A DNA stretch of 5,993 bases from an uncultured cyanobacterium (GCA_903862155.1 CAIOXF010000334.1:1-5993), one strand, 5' to 3'. Positions 1 through 5,454 are shown, numbered from the stretch's first letter. Numbers and translations: made by a program. Notes: generated from the sequence alone by a model not told the origin.

Positions 1-291
1 GATTTCACCAATGGTGTCGCCGCTTTGCACGGTGTAGCTCCCACTTCGGGTATCGCCGCCACCGCCCCCACCACTGCGGCTTGCGGTGGCGCGGCCGGGG
101 ATCACCAGGCGCTGGCCGATCTGAACCAGTGTTGGATCCTTAATGCCATTGGCCTGCATCAGCCGATTCACGCTCACGCCGTAGCGTTCGGCGATCTCAC
201 CAAGCGTTTCGCCCGGCTTTACAACAACATCCGCCAGGCCAGGCAGTGGCAACACCACCGCTAGAGCCAGAGCGGCAAGGGCGCGGCGCAT
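1..291 (-). CDS. Secreted LysM-domain protein, 3' part missing (probable cell-wall binding protein or LysM/M23 peptidase)
   Basis: The gene starts at ATG 291-289 and stays open for 97 codons to the window edge, so only the N-terminus is seen. Residues 1-20 form a signal peptide: MRRA followed by an Ala/Leu/Val core and a likely cleavage after PGLA. Residues 21-66 are a complete LysM domain with the typical VKPGETLGEIAERYGV opening, the NGI segment and the IGQRLVIPG ending. A Ser/Gly linker with six glycines follows (about residues 71-85), and a second LysM begins at YTVQSGDTIGEI. LysM domains bind the glycan of peptidoglycan, so the protein acts outside the cytoplasmic membrane. Two N-terminal LysM repeats are common in cyanobacterial M23 endopeptidases, but the catalytic part lies outside the window, so peptidase activity is only inferred. 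No Shine-Dalgarno sequence precedes the ATG. A possible -10 (TTAACC on the minus strand, 323-318) lies about 27 bases upstream. Confidence 0.88.
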   Translation of the reverse strand, partial: MRRALAALALAVVLPLPGLADVVVKPGETLGEIAERYGVSVNRLMQANGIKDPTLVQIGQRLVIPGRATASRSGGGGGGDTRSGSYTVQSGDTIGEI

Positions 292-396
292 TAACACTAC
301 GGATAGCTGGGGCAAAGGTTAAGGGGGCCGCCCAGTACTGCCCAGGCTGCCGGGCGATCAGCGCTGCTGATCGCCCGGGGTGCGCGATCCGCCCAT
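292..396. other. Intergenic region between the aldehyde dehydrogenase stop and the LysM gene start
   Basis: These 105 bases separate two minus-strand genes. The right part holds the 13-bp hairpin described separately. The left part (292-349) is the only place for a promoter of the LysM gene. On the minus strand it contains TTAACC at 323-318, which resembles a weak cyanobacterial -10 and would give a leader of roughly 20 bases. I see no convincing -35 and no ribosome binding site. No ORF or RNA gene is recognisable. Confidence 0.5.
350..378 (-). terminator. Perfect 13-bp hairpin after the aldehyde dehydrogenase, without a T tract
   Basis: CCGGGCGATCAGC at 350-362 and GCTGATCGCCCGG at 366-378 are perfect inverted copies around the three-base loop GCT. 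The hairpin begins 18 bases after the aldehyde dehydrogenase stop codon (399-397), where a terminator would be expected. Neither strand has a run of T after the stem, so it is not a textbook intrinsic terminator. It may stop transcription by stem strength alone, stabilise the 3' end, or be a binding site. The call as terminator is an inference from position. Confidence 0.5.
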
Positions 397-1782
397 TCAG
401 CCCAGGAGCCGCTTCACCAGGGCGAGCTTGCCGGCGTAGGGGGGGTAGCGGAAGGGGAGGTCGAGCAGGAACGGCCGGCGCAGCACGCTGCGTTCGTGGG
501 AGAACGTGCGGAAGCCCGCTTCGCCGTGGTAGGAGCCCAGGCCGCTCGGACCTACCCCACCGAAGGGCAGTGCTGCAGCGCCGCCTTGGAGCACCACGTC
601 GTTGAACACCACGCTGCCGGAGCAGCTGGCCTCCAGCACCCGGCGCTGGGCGGCGGCGCTGCGGCTGAATAAGTAGAGAGCCAGGGGCCGCGGGCGCCGG
701 CGGATCTGCTCCAGCGCCGCCTCCAGCCCCTCAATCGTGAGCACCGGCAGCAGCGGGCCGAACAGCTCCTCCTGCATCAGCGGGTCGTCAAGGCTATCTA
801 CCGCGAGCAGGGTGGGTTCGATCCGGCGCTGCTCCGCATCGCTGCGCCCCCCCACCAGCACCTGCCCCCGCTGGCGCGCCCCTTCCAACAGGCCATGGAG
901 GCGCTGGAACTGCGCGTCGTTCACGATCTGCCCCAGGTCTGGGGATTGGAGCGGATCGGAGCCATAGAACCGCTCTAGTTCCTGGGCCATCGCCGCCACC
1001 AGGGGCTCCCGCACGGCCTGCTCCACCAGCACGTGGTCGGGGCCGATGCAGGTTTGCCCGGCGTTGAGCCCCTTGCCCCAGGCCACCCGCCGGGCCGTCA
1101 CGGCCACATCGGCATCGCCCAGCACAATCACCGGGCTCTTCCCCCCCAGCTCCAGGGTGACGGGGGTGAGATGGCGGGCGCAGGCCTGCATCACCAGGCT
1201 GCCCACCCGGCCGCCGCCGGTGAAGAACACATGGTCGAAGTGTTGCTCCAGTAGCGCACTGGCCACCGCCGCATCCCCCTGAACCACGCGCACCACCTCC
1301 GGGGTAAAGGCTTCCCCCAGCAGCCGGGCGATCAGGGCCGCAGTCTGGGGGGCCTGCTCGGACGGCTTGATCACCACGGTGTTGCCCGCCGCCAGGGCAC
1401 TCACCAGGGGATGGAGCGTGAGCTGGAATGGGTAGTTCCAGGGGCCGATGATCAGCACGCAGCCCAGGGGCTGGCGCTCCACCCAGGCCCGGCCGGGCTG
1501 GAGTGCCAGATCCAGGGGATAGGGCCGCGGCGCCATCCAGCGGCGCAGCTGTTTGCGGGTGAGGGCGATCTCCTGGCGGACGGCCACCAGCTCGAAGGTG
1601 GCCTCCAGGGGCGGTTTGCCCAGATCGGCCGCCAGGGCCTCAAGCACCGCGGGCTCGTGCTGCTCAAGCAGGGCGCTGAGCCGATCCAGCTGCTCCAGCC
1701 GCCAACCCAGCGATCGGGTGTCGCCCCGCTCCACCGGCTCGCGCATCGCCGCCGCATCGGGCAGGGGGTGACTGGCAGCCAA
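397..1782 (-). CDS. NAD(P)-dependent aldehyde dehydrogenase, class 3 / fatty-aldehyde type
   Basis: This enzyme oxidises an aldehyde to the carboxylic acid with NAD(P)+. Counting from the TTG start (461 residues): the oxyanion Asn is N116 in PWNYPF, the cofactor-binding Lys is K139 in VIKPSE, the general base is E211 in LELGGK, and the nucleophile is C245 in GQTCIG. EELFGP (338-343) and a C-terminal PFGGVGPSG block complete the family pattern, so it should be active. Length and the PWNYPFQL and SYHGEAGFRTFSH motifs fit the compact class 3 group, which includes cyanobacterial fatty aldehyde dehydrogenases; the substrate is not readable from sequence. The start is uncertain. TTG at 1782 gives an N-terminus of the usual length, and the first ATG (1746, Met13) is the alternative; neither has a Shine-Dalgarno sequence. 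One oddity is that the GxTxxG nucleotide-binding motif reads GGGRVG (189-194), with Gly in place of Thr. The gene lies 32 bases after the LysR-like gene and is probably cotranscribed with it. Confidence 0.95.
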   Translation of the reverse strand: MAASHPLPDAAAMREPVERGDTRSLGWRLEQLDRLSALLEQHEPAVLEALAADLGKPPLEATFELVAVRQEIALTRKQLRRWMAPRPYPLDLALQPGRAWVERQPLGCVLIIGPWNYPFQLTLHPLVSALAAGNTVVIKPSEQAPQTAALIARLLGEAFTPEVVRVVQGDAAVASALLEQHFDHVFFTGGGRVGSLVMQACARHLTPVTLELGGKSPVIVLGDADVAVTARRVAWGKGLNAGQTCIGPDHVLVEQAVREPLVAAMAQELERFYGSDPLQSPDLGQIVNDAQFQRLHGLLEGARQRGQVLVGGRSDAEQRRIEPTLLAVDSLDDPLMQEELFGPLLPVLTIEGLEAALEQIRRRPRPLALYLFSRSAAAQRRVLEASCSGSVVFNDVVLQGGAAALPFGGVGPSGLGSYHGEAGFRTFSHERSVLRRPFLLDLPFRYPPYAGKLALVKRLLG

Positions 1783-1814
1783 GGGGGAACCGCAGGGAGC
1801 CCCAAGCTGGCAAA

Positions 1815-2444
1815 TCAGGGCCAGCGGATGCCGTCGATGGTGCCGTAGGCCTGCCTGTAGGCCTGCTGCAGCTGGGTGATCAGGCTCTGCAGGGCTGGGC
1901 GCTCGAGATGTTCCCGCCGCACCAGGACCCCATCGATGCAGGTGCTGCTGGCAGTGGTTTGGGGGTCGCCCGCCAACACCGGGCGCAGTTCAGCGGGGTA
2001 CTCGGCCAGCGGCACCGCTGCCAGGGCTTCCCGGCTCGGGACGGCCGCCAGATCCACCACGGCCAGGTCAAGCACCCGCGATTCCAGCAGCGCCAAGGTG
2101 CGCTCGTCGCCCTGCCAGGGTCGCGGCAAGGGGGTGAGGTCGGGGAGTTCGGCCAGGGCGGCCCCGTTCCAGCTGCTGCCCACCCACTGGATGTGGTCGG
2201 CGCCGCGTTGCAGGCGCAGCAGTTGGGTGGCGCTGCGCAGGGAGGCCAGCAGCTCCTGGTTGGTGTGGGCCCGGTAGGTGCCGTTGCTCTTGCGGAAGCC
2301 CAGCTCCAGGGAGCTGCTCACATGGCGATAGATCCGCGACACCGAGCTCTGGTCGCAGTTGGCCAAGGAGGCCACGTTGCTGGTGCTCGGGGTGACCTCC
2401 AGCAGGTCGAGGATCGGCAACCCGTCGATGAGGATGTCGCGCAT
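1815..2444 (-). CDS. Short LysR-like helix-turn-helix protein with reduced effector region
   Basis: The protein has 209 residues. Residues about 8-78 align by eye with the LysR-type DNA-binding domain. They contain an ILDLLEV first helix, then NVASLANCDQSSVSRIYRHV (23-42), which matches the AAxxLxxSQxxVSRxIxxLE helix-turn-helix, then the wing LGFRKSNGTYRAHT and a linker helix ELLASLRSATQLLRL. The rest (about 84-209) is much shorter than the roughly 200-residue substrate-binding domain of LysR proteins. The segment RTLALLESRVLDLAVVDLA (115-133) recalls the LLxxGxLDLAIV strand of that domain, so a degenerate effector half may remain. ATG 2444 is the only start codon after the in-frame TAG at 2504-2502, so the N-terminus is firm. 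A 6-bp hairpin lies just upstream (2458-2476). It probably binds DNA as a dimer and could regulate the downstream aldehyde dehydrogenase, as LysR proteins often control adjacent genes. Targets and ligand are unknown. Confidence 0.72.
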   Translation of the reverse strand: MRDILIDGLPILDLLEVTPSTSNVASLANCDQSSVSRIYRHVSSSLELGFRKSNGTYRAHTNQELLASLRSATQLLRLQRGADHIQWVGSSWNGAALAELPDLTPLPRPWQGDERTLALLESRVLDLAVVDLAAVPSREALAAVPLAEYPAELRPVLAGDPQTTASSTCIDGVLVRREHLERPALQSLITQLQQAYRQAYGTIDGIRWP

Positions 2445-2457
2445 GGGGATGTGCCGG

Positions 2458-2476
2458 GCAGCGGAGAAAACGCTGC
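2458..2476 (-). other. Small hairpin in the leader of the LysR-like gene
   Basis: GCAGCG (2458-2463) and CGCTGC (2471-2476) are perfect inverted copies around a seven-base loop, which reads TTTTCTC on the minus strand. It ends 13 bases upstream of the LysR-like ATG and lies 57 bases beyond the histidine kinase stop. It could be an mRNA leader structure limiting ribosome access, an intercistronic processing site, or a half-site operator. No T run follows, so it is a poor terminator. I found no convincing promoter in the rest of the 89-base gap. Confidence 0.35.
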
Positions 2477-2533
2477 AGTGGTGGGGCCGATGGGGGCCAA
2501 CCTATGGCGCGTAAACCCTCTCCAGCACTGCCT

Positions 2534-4564
2534 CTACCGGGTGTTGGGTAGGGATTGAGCGGCGGTTGTTCCGCGGGTCGGGAAGCACAGCCGCACCCGG
2601 GCTCCCCCCGAGGACGATCGCCCGATCTGCACCGTGCCGCCATGGTTGGCCATGGTGGTTTCCACCACGAACAGCCCCAGGCCCGTGCCCTCCGGCTTGG
2701 TGGTTTCCAGGGGGGTAATCGTGTGGGTGTCGTCCGGGAAGCCGGGGCCGTTGTCGTCCACGATCAGCTCCACCCCAGCCTCGCTGTGCTCCATGGCCAT
2801 CGCGATCTCGGGCGAGGGCGCGTCGGGATCCCGGCGGCGGAGGGCCTCAATGGCATTGCGCAGCAGGTTCACGATCGCGATCTGAATCTGGGTGGGATCC
2901 CCCTGCACCTCCACCGGCCTCTCTAGGCTGGAGTCGCGGCTCAACGTCACGCCTTCCTTTCGCAGCGCCGAGCGCACCTGCAGCAGGGCACTGCGGGCGA
3001 CCTGGGTGAGATCCACCGGCCTGTGCTCCGTTTGCACATTGCGCAGCATGGTGCGCATCTTCTCGATGGTGGTCACCACCCGCTGGGCTTCCACCCCCAT
3101 CAGCTCGAGCCGCTCCCGCTGCTCTTTCGGCATTTGATCGCTGGCCTGCTCGATCAGCAGCCGGGTGTTGAGCAGCAGGGTGCTCAGGGGCAGGTTGATC
3201 TCATGGGCCACTGCGGCCGCCTGCAGGCTGCTGCGCAACTTCGCCTCCAGCCGCTCCTCCTGGCGGAGCAGGGTGGCGCTCTGGCCGTTGAGGCGCTCCA
3301 CCAACTCGCCGAAGGCGCGGGCCAGCTGTTCGATCTCAACGGCGGCACTGGGGGCGAGCTGGGAGCTGAAGTGGATCTGGCCGGGGTTGCCCTCCACTTC
3401 CGGCGCTGCCTGCAGGGCCCGGCGCCGCAGTCCCAGCAGCGGCTCCAGCAGCCAGCGGGTAAACCCACCGCTGATCAGCAGGGCCAGCACGATCGCCAGC
3501 AGGCTGGCCAGTAGGGCCACCAGCGTGAGCTGGTTGGTGGTGCGCACGGCCTGGTCACTGCCCGTGGCCGTGAGCAACAGCCAGTTCAGCCCCTCCTCCT
3601 GGCCCCAGCGCTGGGCATCCAGCAGGTGGTCGCTCTGCTCCACGGCGGCATGGCCGGGGCGCACCACGCTGGCGCGCAGCTGCAGGCTGCCGTTGGGTTG
3701 CTTCTCGAAATAGGTGCGGCTCAGCAGCTGGGCCAGCGGGTTGGTGAGCTGGTCGATCCGGGCCCGGCGCCACTGGCCCGGTTGGCCGGTGCGGGTGAGG
3801 CCCGGCGACGAGGCCGCCACCACCATGCCGTTGGGCTCCACCACGAGCGCTAAACCCTTGTGGGCCCGCCAGAGCTGCTCCAGCCAGGTGCTCAGTTGGG
3901 TGAGCACGAAGTCCACCCCGATCACCCCGAGCATCCGGCCGCGGGCGTCGCGCACCGGCTGGTTGTAGGAGATCGCGAACACTTCGGGCCGCTCCTCCCA
4001 GGCGTAGATGGAGCTCCAGGTGGGCCGGTTGGCGTTCACCGTGTCGGCATACCAGGCTTCCTGGTGGAAGGTGGCCATGCCGGGGATCACCTCCAGCAGC
4101 GTTCCGCGCCGCCCGGCCTGATCCACGGCGTAGATCCCCATTTTTCCGCGACCCAGCGGTTTGTCGCTGTCTTCGCTGAGGGTGATCGTGCCGTCGTCGC
4201 GGCGCTCCACGCCGATGAAGTCACCCGCGGTGGTGCCGTAGTTGATGTAACCCACGGGGTACTGGCGCATTTGGGCCACGAAGTGGCCCGCCAGAGCGTC
4301 GAAGTTATTGAGTTTGAGCAGGCCCTGGCGGATCAGGGCCACGTTGAGGCCGTTGATCGCGCGGGGGGCGGCCAGGCGGCTGGAGAGCTGGCTGGAGAGC
4401 AGGGTCATCCGGCCTTGCTGGCGCTCCAGCTCCGCCCGCTCCAGGCCGCTGCGGCGGCCACTCCAATAGGCCAGGGCCCCCACCGCTGCACTGATCAGCA
4501 GCACCTGGAGGGTGGCGCCGGCCATTAGGCGGGTGCCAAGACGGCGGGGCAACAGCTGACGCAT
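2534..4564 (-). CDS. Membrane sensor histidine kinase (dCache-like sensor, HAMP, HisKA, HATPase_c)
   Basis: The protein has 676 residues. An Arg-rich N-terminus precedes TM1 (about 15-34). An extracytoplasmic region (about 40-340) follows, with a Cache-type core: YINYGTTAGDFIGVERR, then AWYADTVNANRPTWSSIY, then the GRMLGVIGVDFVLTQLSTWL strand. TM2 is about 346-367, then a HAMP-like segment (368-425) and a short coiled coil. The H-box AHEINLPLS carries phospho-acceptor H454. The ATPase has the N-box NLLRNAIEA (N570), G1 DDNGPGF (604-610 region), the F-box-like TTKPEG and the G2 motif GTGLGLF (626-632). All catalytic motifs are present, so it should autophosphorylate H454 on an outside signal and pass phosphate to the adjacent regulator. 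The HEINxPL box resembles DctB/FixL-type kinases rather than the HisKA_3 type. A GGAG (4577-4574) nine bases before ATG 4564 supports this start; the gene begins 3 bases after the regulator stop. The ligand is unknown. Confidence 0.95.
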   Translation of the reverse strand: MRQLLPRRLGTRLMAGATLQVLLISAAVGALAYWSGRRSGLERAELERQQGRMTLLSSQLSSRLAAPRAINGLNVALIRQGLLKLNNFDALAGHFVAQMRQYPVGYINYGTTAGDFIGVERRDDGTITLSEDSDKPLGRGKMGIYAVDQAGRRGTLLEVIPGMATFHQEAWYADTVNANRPTWSSIYAWEERPEVFAISYNQPVRDARGRMLGVIGVDFVLTQLSTWLEQLWRAHKGLALVVEPNGMVVAASSPGLTRTGQPGQWRRARIDQLTNPLAQLLSRTYFEKQPNGSLQLRASVVRPGHAAVEQSDHLLDAQRWGQEEGLNWLLLTATGSDQAVRTTNQLTLVALLASLLAIVLALLISGGFTRWLLEPLLGLRRRALQAAPEVEGNPGQIHFSSQLAPSAAVEIEQLARAFGELVERLNGQSATLLRQEERLEAKLRSSLQAAAVAHEINLPLSTLLLNTRLLIEQASDQMPKEQRERLELMGVEAQRVVTTIEKMRTMLRNVQTEHRPVDLTQVARSALLQVRSALRKEGVTLSRDSSLERPVEVQGDPTQIQIAIVNLLRNAIEALRRRDPDAPSPEIAMAMEHSEAGVELIVDDNGPGFPDDTHTITPLETTKPEGTGLGLFVVETTMANHGGTVQIGRSSSGGARVRLCFPTRGTTAAQSLPNTR

Positions 4565-4567
4565 GGC

Positions 4568-5191
4568 TCAGCTCTCCATGCCGGGCGGCGGGCACACCTG
4601 AAGTGCGGCCAGGTGTACCAGTTCGGAGCCACTCACCTCCAGCCGGCGGGCGATTTCCTTGCGGTGGGTTTCCACGGTGTTCACCTCCAGGCCGAGGGCC
4701 CGGGCAATCTCCTTGTTCTGCAAGCCGCGGCCGATTAACAGAAACACCTCCCCCTGGCGGGCGGTGAGCAGGCTGAGGGGATTGCAGGTGGCTGCCGGTG
4801 TGGCGCCCGCGCCACCGCCCTGGTGCTCCTTGAGCACATGGTCCAGCGCTGCCGTGAGGGTGTCGTAGGTGGTGGCCTTGTCGATTACATCGGCCACGTT
4901 CGGCTCCAGGTCTGCCGGACACACAAACGACCCCACCTCGGCGGAGAGCACCAGGATCCGGCAGGCGGGATTGCGCTGAATGGCGGCCCGTGCCACCTGG
5001 ATGCCATCCCCATCCGGCAGAGCCAGATCGAGGATCAGGAGATCGGGCTGGTGCTCGCGGCAGAGGAGCAATCCCTCCCGGCAGTTGCGGGCCATGCCCA
5101 CCACCGCAAGGTCGCGCACGGGCTGCAGCATCGTTGTGAGCAACTGCCCGAACATCACCTGGTCTTCAAGGATCAGGCAGCGCAGCACCAT
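4568..5191 (-). CDS. Two-component response regulator, NarL/FixJ type (REC + LuxR HTH)
   Basis: From ATG 5191 the protein has 207 residues. The receiver domain (about 3-122) has the acidic pair E9/D10, phospho-acceptor D55 in LLILDLALPDGDG, S83 in LVLSAE, and K105 in VIDKAT. A Gly/Ala linker (QGGGAGATPAAT) leads to a GerE/LuxR helix-turn-helix (about 138-203) with TARQGEVFLLIGRGLQNKEI and the recognition helix VNTVETHRKEIARRL. It is therefore a phosphorylation-controlled transcription factor, and its partner is the kinase three bases downstream. I chose ATG 5191 because the first beta strand MVLRCLILED then begins as in other receivers and D55/K105 fall at canonical positions. A GTG at 5227 would add 12 residues (NTEDARTAVAAM) and cannot be excluded; neither start has a good ribosome binding site. 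The aromatic switch residue usually three before the conserved Lys is Val here (V102). It may autoregulate through the heptamer repeats upstream. Confidence 0.94.
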   Translation of the reverse strand: MVLRCLILEDQVMFGQLLTTMLQPVRDLAVVGMARNCREGLLLCREHQPDLLILDLALPDGDGIQVARAAIQRNPACRILVLSAEVGSFVCPADLEPNVADVIDKATTYDTLTAALDHVLKEHQGGGAGATPAATCNPLSLLTARQGEVFLLIGRGLQNKEIARALGLEVNTVETHRKEIARRLEVSGSELVHLAALQVCPPPGMES

Positions 5192-5254
5192 CGCGGCAAC
5201 GGCAGTGCGCGCATCCTCGGTGTTCACGGCACCGCGTCAACACTGGTGTGGCGC

Positions 5255-5274
5255 TCTATCCGCATAGCGCATAG
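5255..5274. promoter_or_regulatory. Candidate operator: tandem CGCATAG heptamers with a near-palindrome
   Basis: CGCATAG occurs twice in direct tandem at 5261-5267 and 5268-5274. The first copy also forms a near-palindrome with the preceding CTATCC (CTATCCGCATAG, 5255-5266, five of six pairs complementary). The site lies 27 bases upstream of the GTG 5227 and 63 bases upstream of the ATG 5191 of the response regulator. Short heptamer arrays in direct or inverted order are typical binding sites of NarL-type regulators, so autoregulation is a fair guess. The evidence is position and symmetry only. Confidence 0.35.
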
Positions 5275-5295
5275 GCGTGCGGGCTGGGCTGTTGA
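5268..5295 (-). promoter_or_regulatory. Weak candidate promoter for the response regulator-kinase operon
   Basis: On the minus strand TCAACA (5295-5290) and TATGCG (5273-5268) are 16 bases apart and each partly matches the sigma-70 -35 and -10 boxes. A start near 5260 would give a leader of about 30 bases to the GTG or 70 bases to the ATG. The -10 overlaps the second heptamer of the candidate operator, which would allow repression. Both boxes are weak, so this is only a best guess for where transcription starts. Confidence 0.25.
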
Positions 5296-5296
5296 T

Positions 5297-5376
5297 GTGG
5301 GTGCGGAAGGGTGTGGGAGCCGGTGGTCTGGGGCTGTCTTTTGCTGGGGGTGGGGTGATCGCGCTGGGATGGGTTT
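5297..5376 (+). other. G-rich, C-poor tract in the divergent intergenic region
   Basis: The plus strand carries a series of G runs: GGG at 5299, 5309 and 5315, GGGG at 5330, GGGGG at 5346, GGGG at 5352, and GGG at 5366 and 5371. The tract is strongly G/T-biased while its surroundings are balanced GC. It does not strictly meet the four-run, loop-of-seven quadruplex rule, but does so if loops of 10-12 bases are allowed. The translated frames are low-complexity and resemble no protein, so I read it as non-coding spacer or structured DNA between the two divergent promoters. Confidence 0.4.
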
Positions 5377-5393
5377 GCTGCGCAGGTTGTTAT

Positions 5394-5417
5394 CGGCAGG
5401 GGATCAAATCTCTGCCG
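5394..5417. promoter_or_regulatory. Inverted repeat overlapping the expected -35 region of cyAbrB
   Basis: CGGCAG (5394-5399) and CTGCCG (5412-5417) are perfect inverted copies. Including G-T wobbles, the stem reaches nine pairs around the loop ATCAAA. The repeat ends eight bases before the candidate -10 TACACT, so it covers the place where a -35 box would sit. That position suits an operator, possibly for cyAbrB itself or the neighbouring response regulator. It is unlikely to be a terminator because no T run follows on either strand. Confidence 0.4.
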
Positions 5418-5425
5418 CGGGCCGT

Positions 5426-5431
5426 TACACT
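5426..5431 (+). promoter_or_regulatory. Candidate -10 element of the cyAbrB promoter
   Basis: TACACT matches the TATAAT consensus at four of six positions and sits in GTTACACTT, 23 bases upstream of the cyAbrB ATG, implying a leader of roughly 15-20 bases. No good -35 is present at 17 bases upstream (ATCAAA at 5403-5408), so the promoter may depend on an activator or on the inverted repeat there. The leader has only a weak ribosome binding site (AGTGGA before the ATG). Confidence 0.4.
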
Positions 5432-5454
5432 TCCGCCGTTGATTAAGTGGATCC

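Noticed and set aside
1908..2558. Long plus-strand open frame of 216 codons opposite the LysR-like gene
   Set aside because: It is antisense to a gene with a recognisable HTH, its composition is Gly/Gln/Ala-rich and low in recognisable motifs, and such frames are expected opposite high-GC coding sequence.
2068..2643. Minus-strand 191-codon frame bridging the LysR-like gene and the kinase end
   Set aside because: Pro/Arg/Gly-rich out-of-frame translation of both genes. The kinase C-terminal ATPase motif and the HTH lie in the other frames.
3023..3514. Plus-strand open frame of 163 codons opposite the HisKA/HAMP region
   Set aside because: Gln/Leu/His-rich low-complexity translation antisense to conserved kinase motifs.
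3860..4528. Plus-strand open frame of 222 codons opposite the histidine kinase sensor region
   Set aside because: It is fully antisense to the kinase and His/Gly/Val-rich without domain motifs. The kinase frame shows transmembrane and Cache features over the same bases.
4305..4922. Minus-strand 205-codon frame bridging kinase and response regulator
   Set aside because: It is a shifted-frame reading of two real genes, and the correct frames hold all conserved motifs.
5394..5417. Reading the inverted repeat upstream of cyAbrB as a terminator
   Set aside because: No T tract follows the stem on either strand, and no gene ends nearby in either direction.
4823..5446. Plus-strand open frame of 207 codons running from the response regulator into the intergenic region
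   Set aside because: Most of it is antisense to the conserved receiver domain and its tail translates the G-rich spacer. No start signal or motif supports it.
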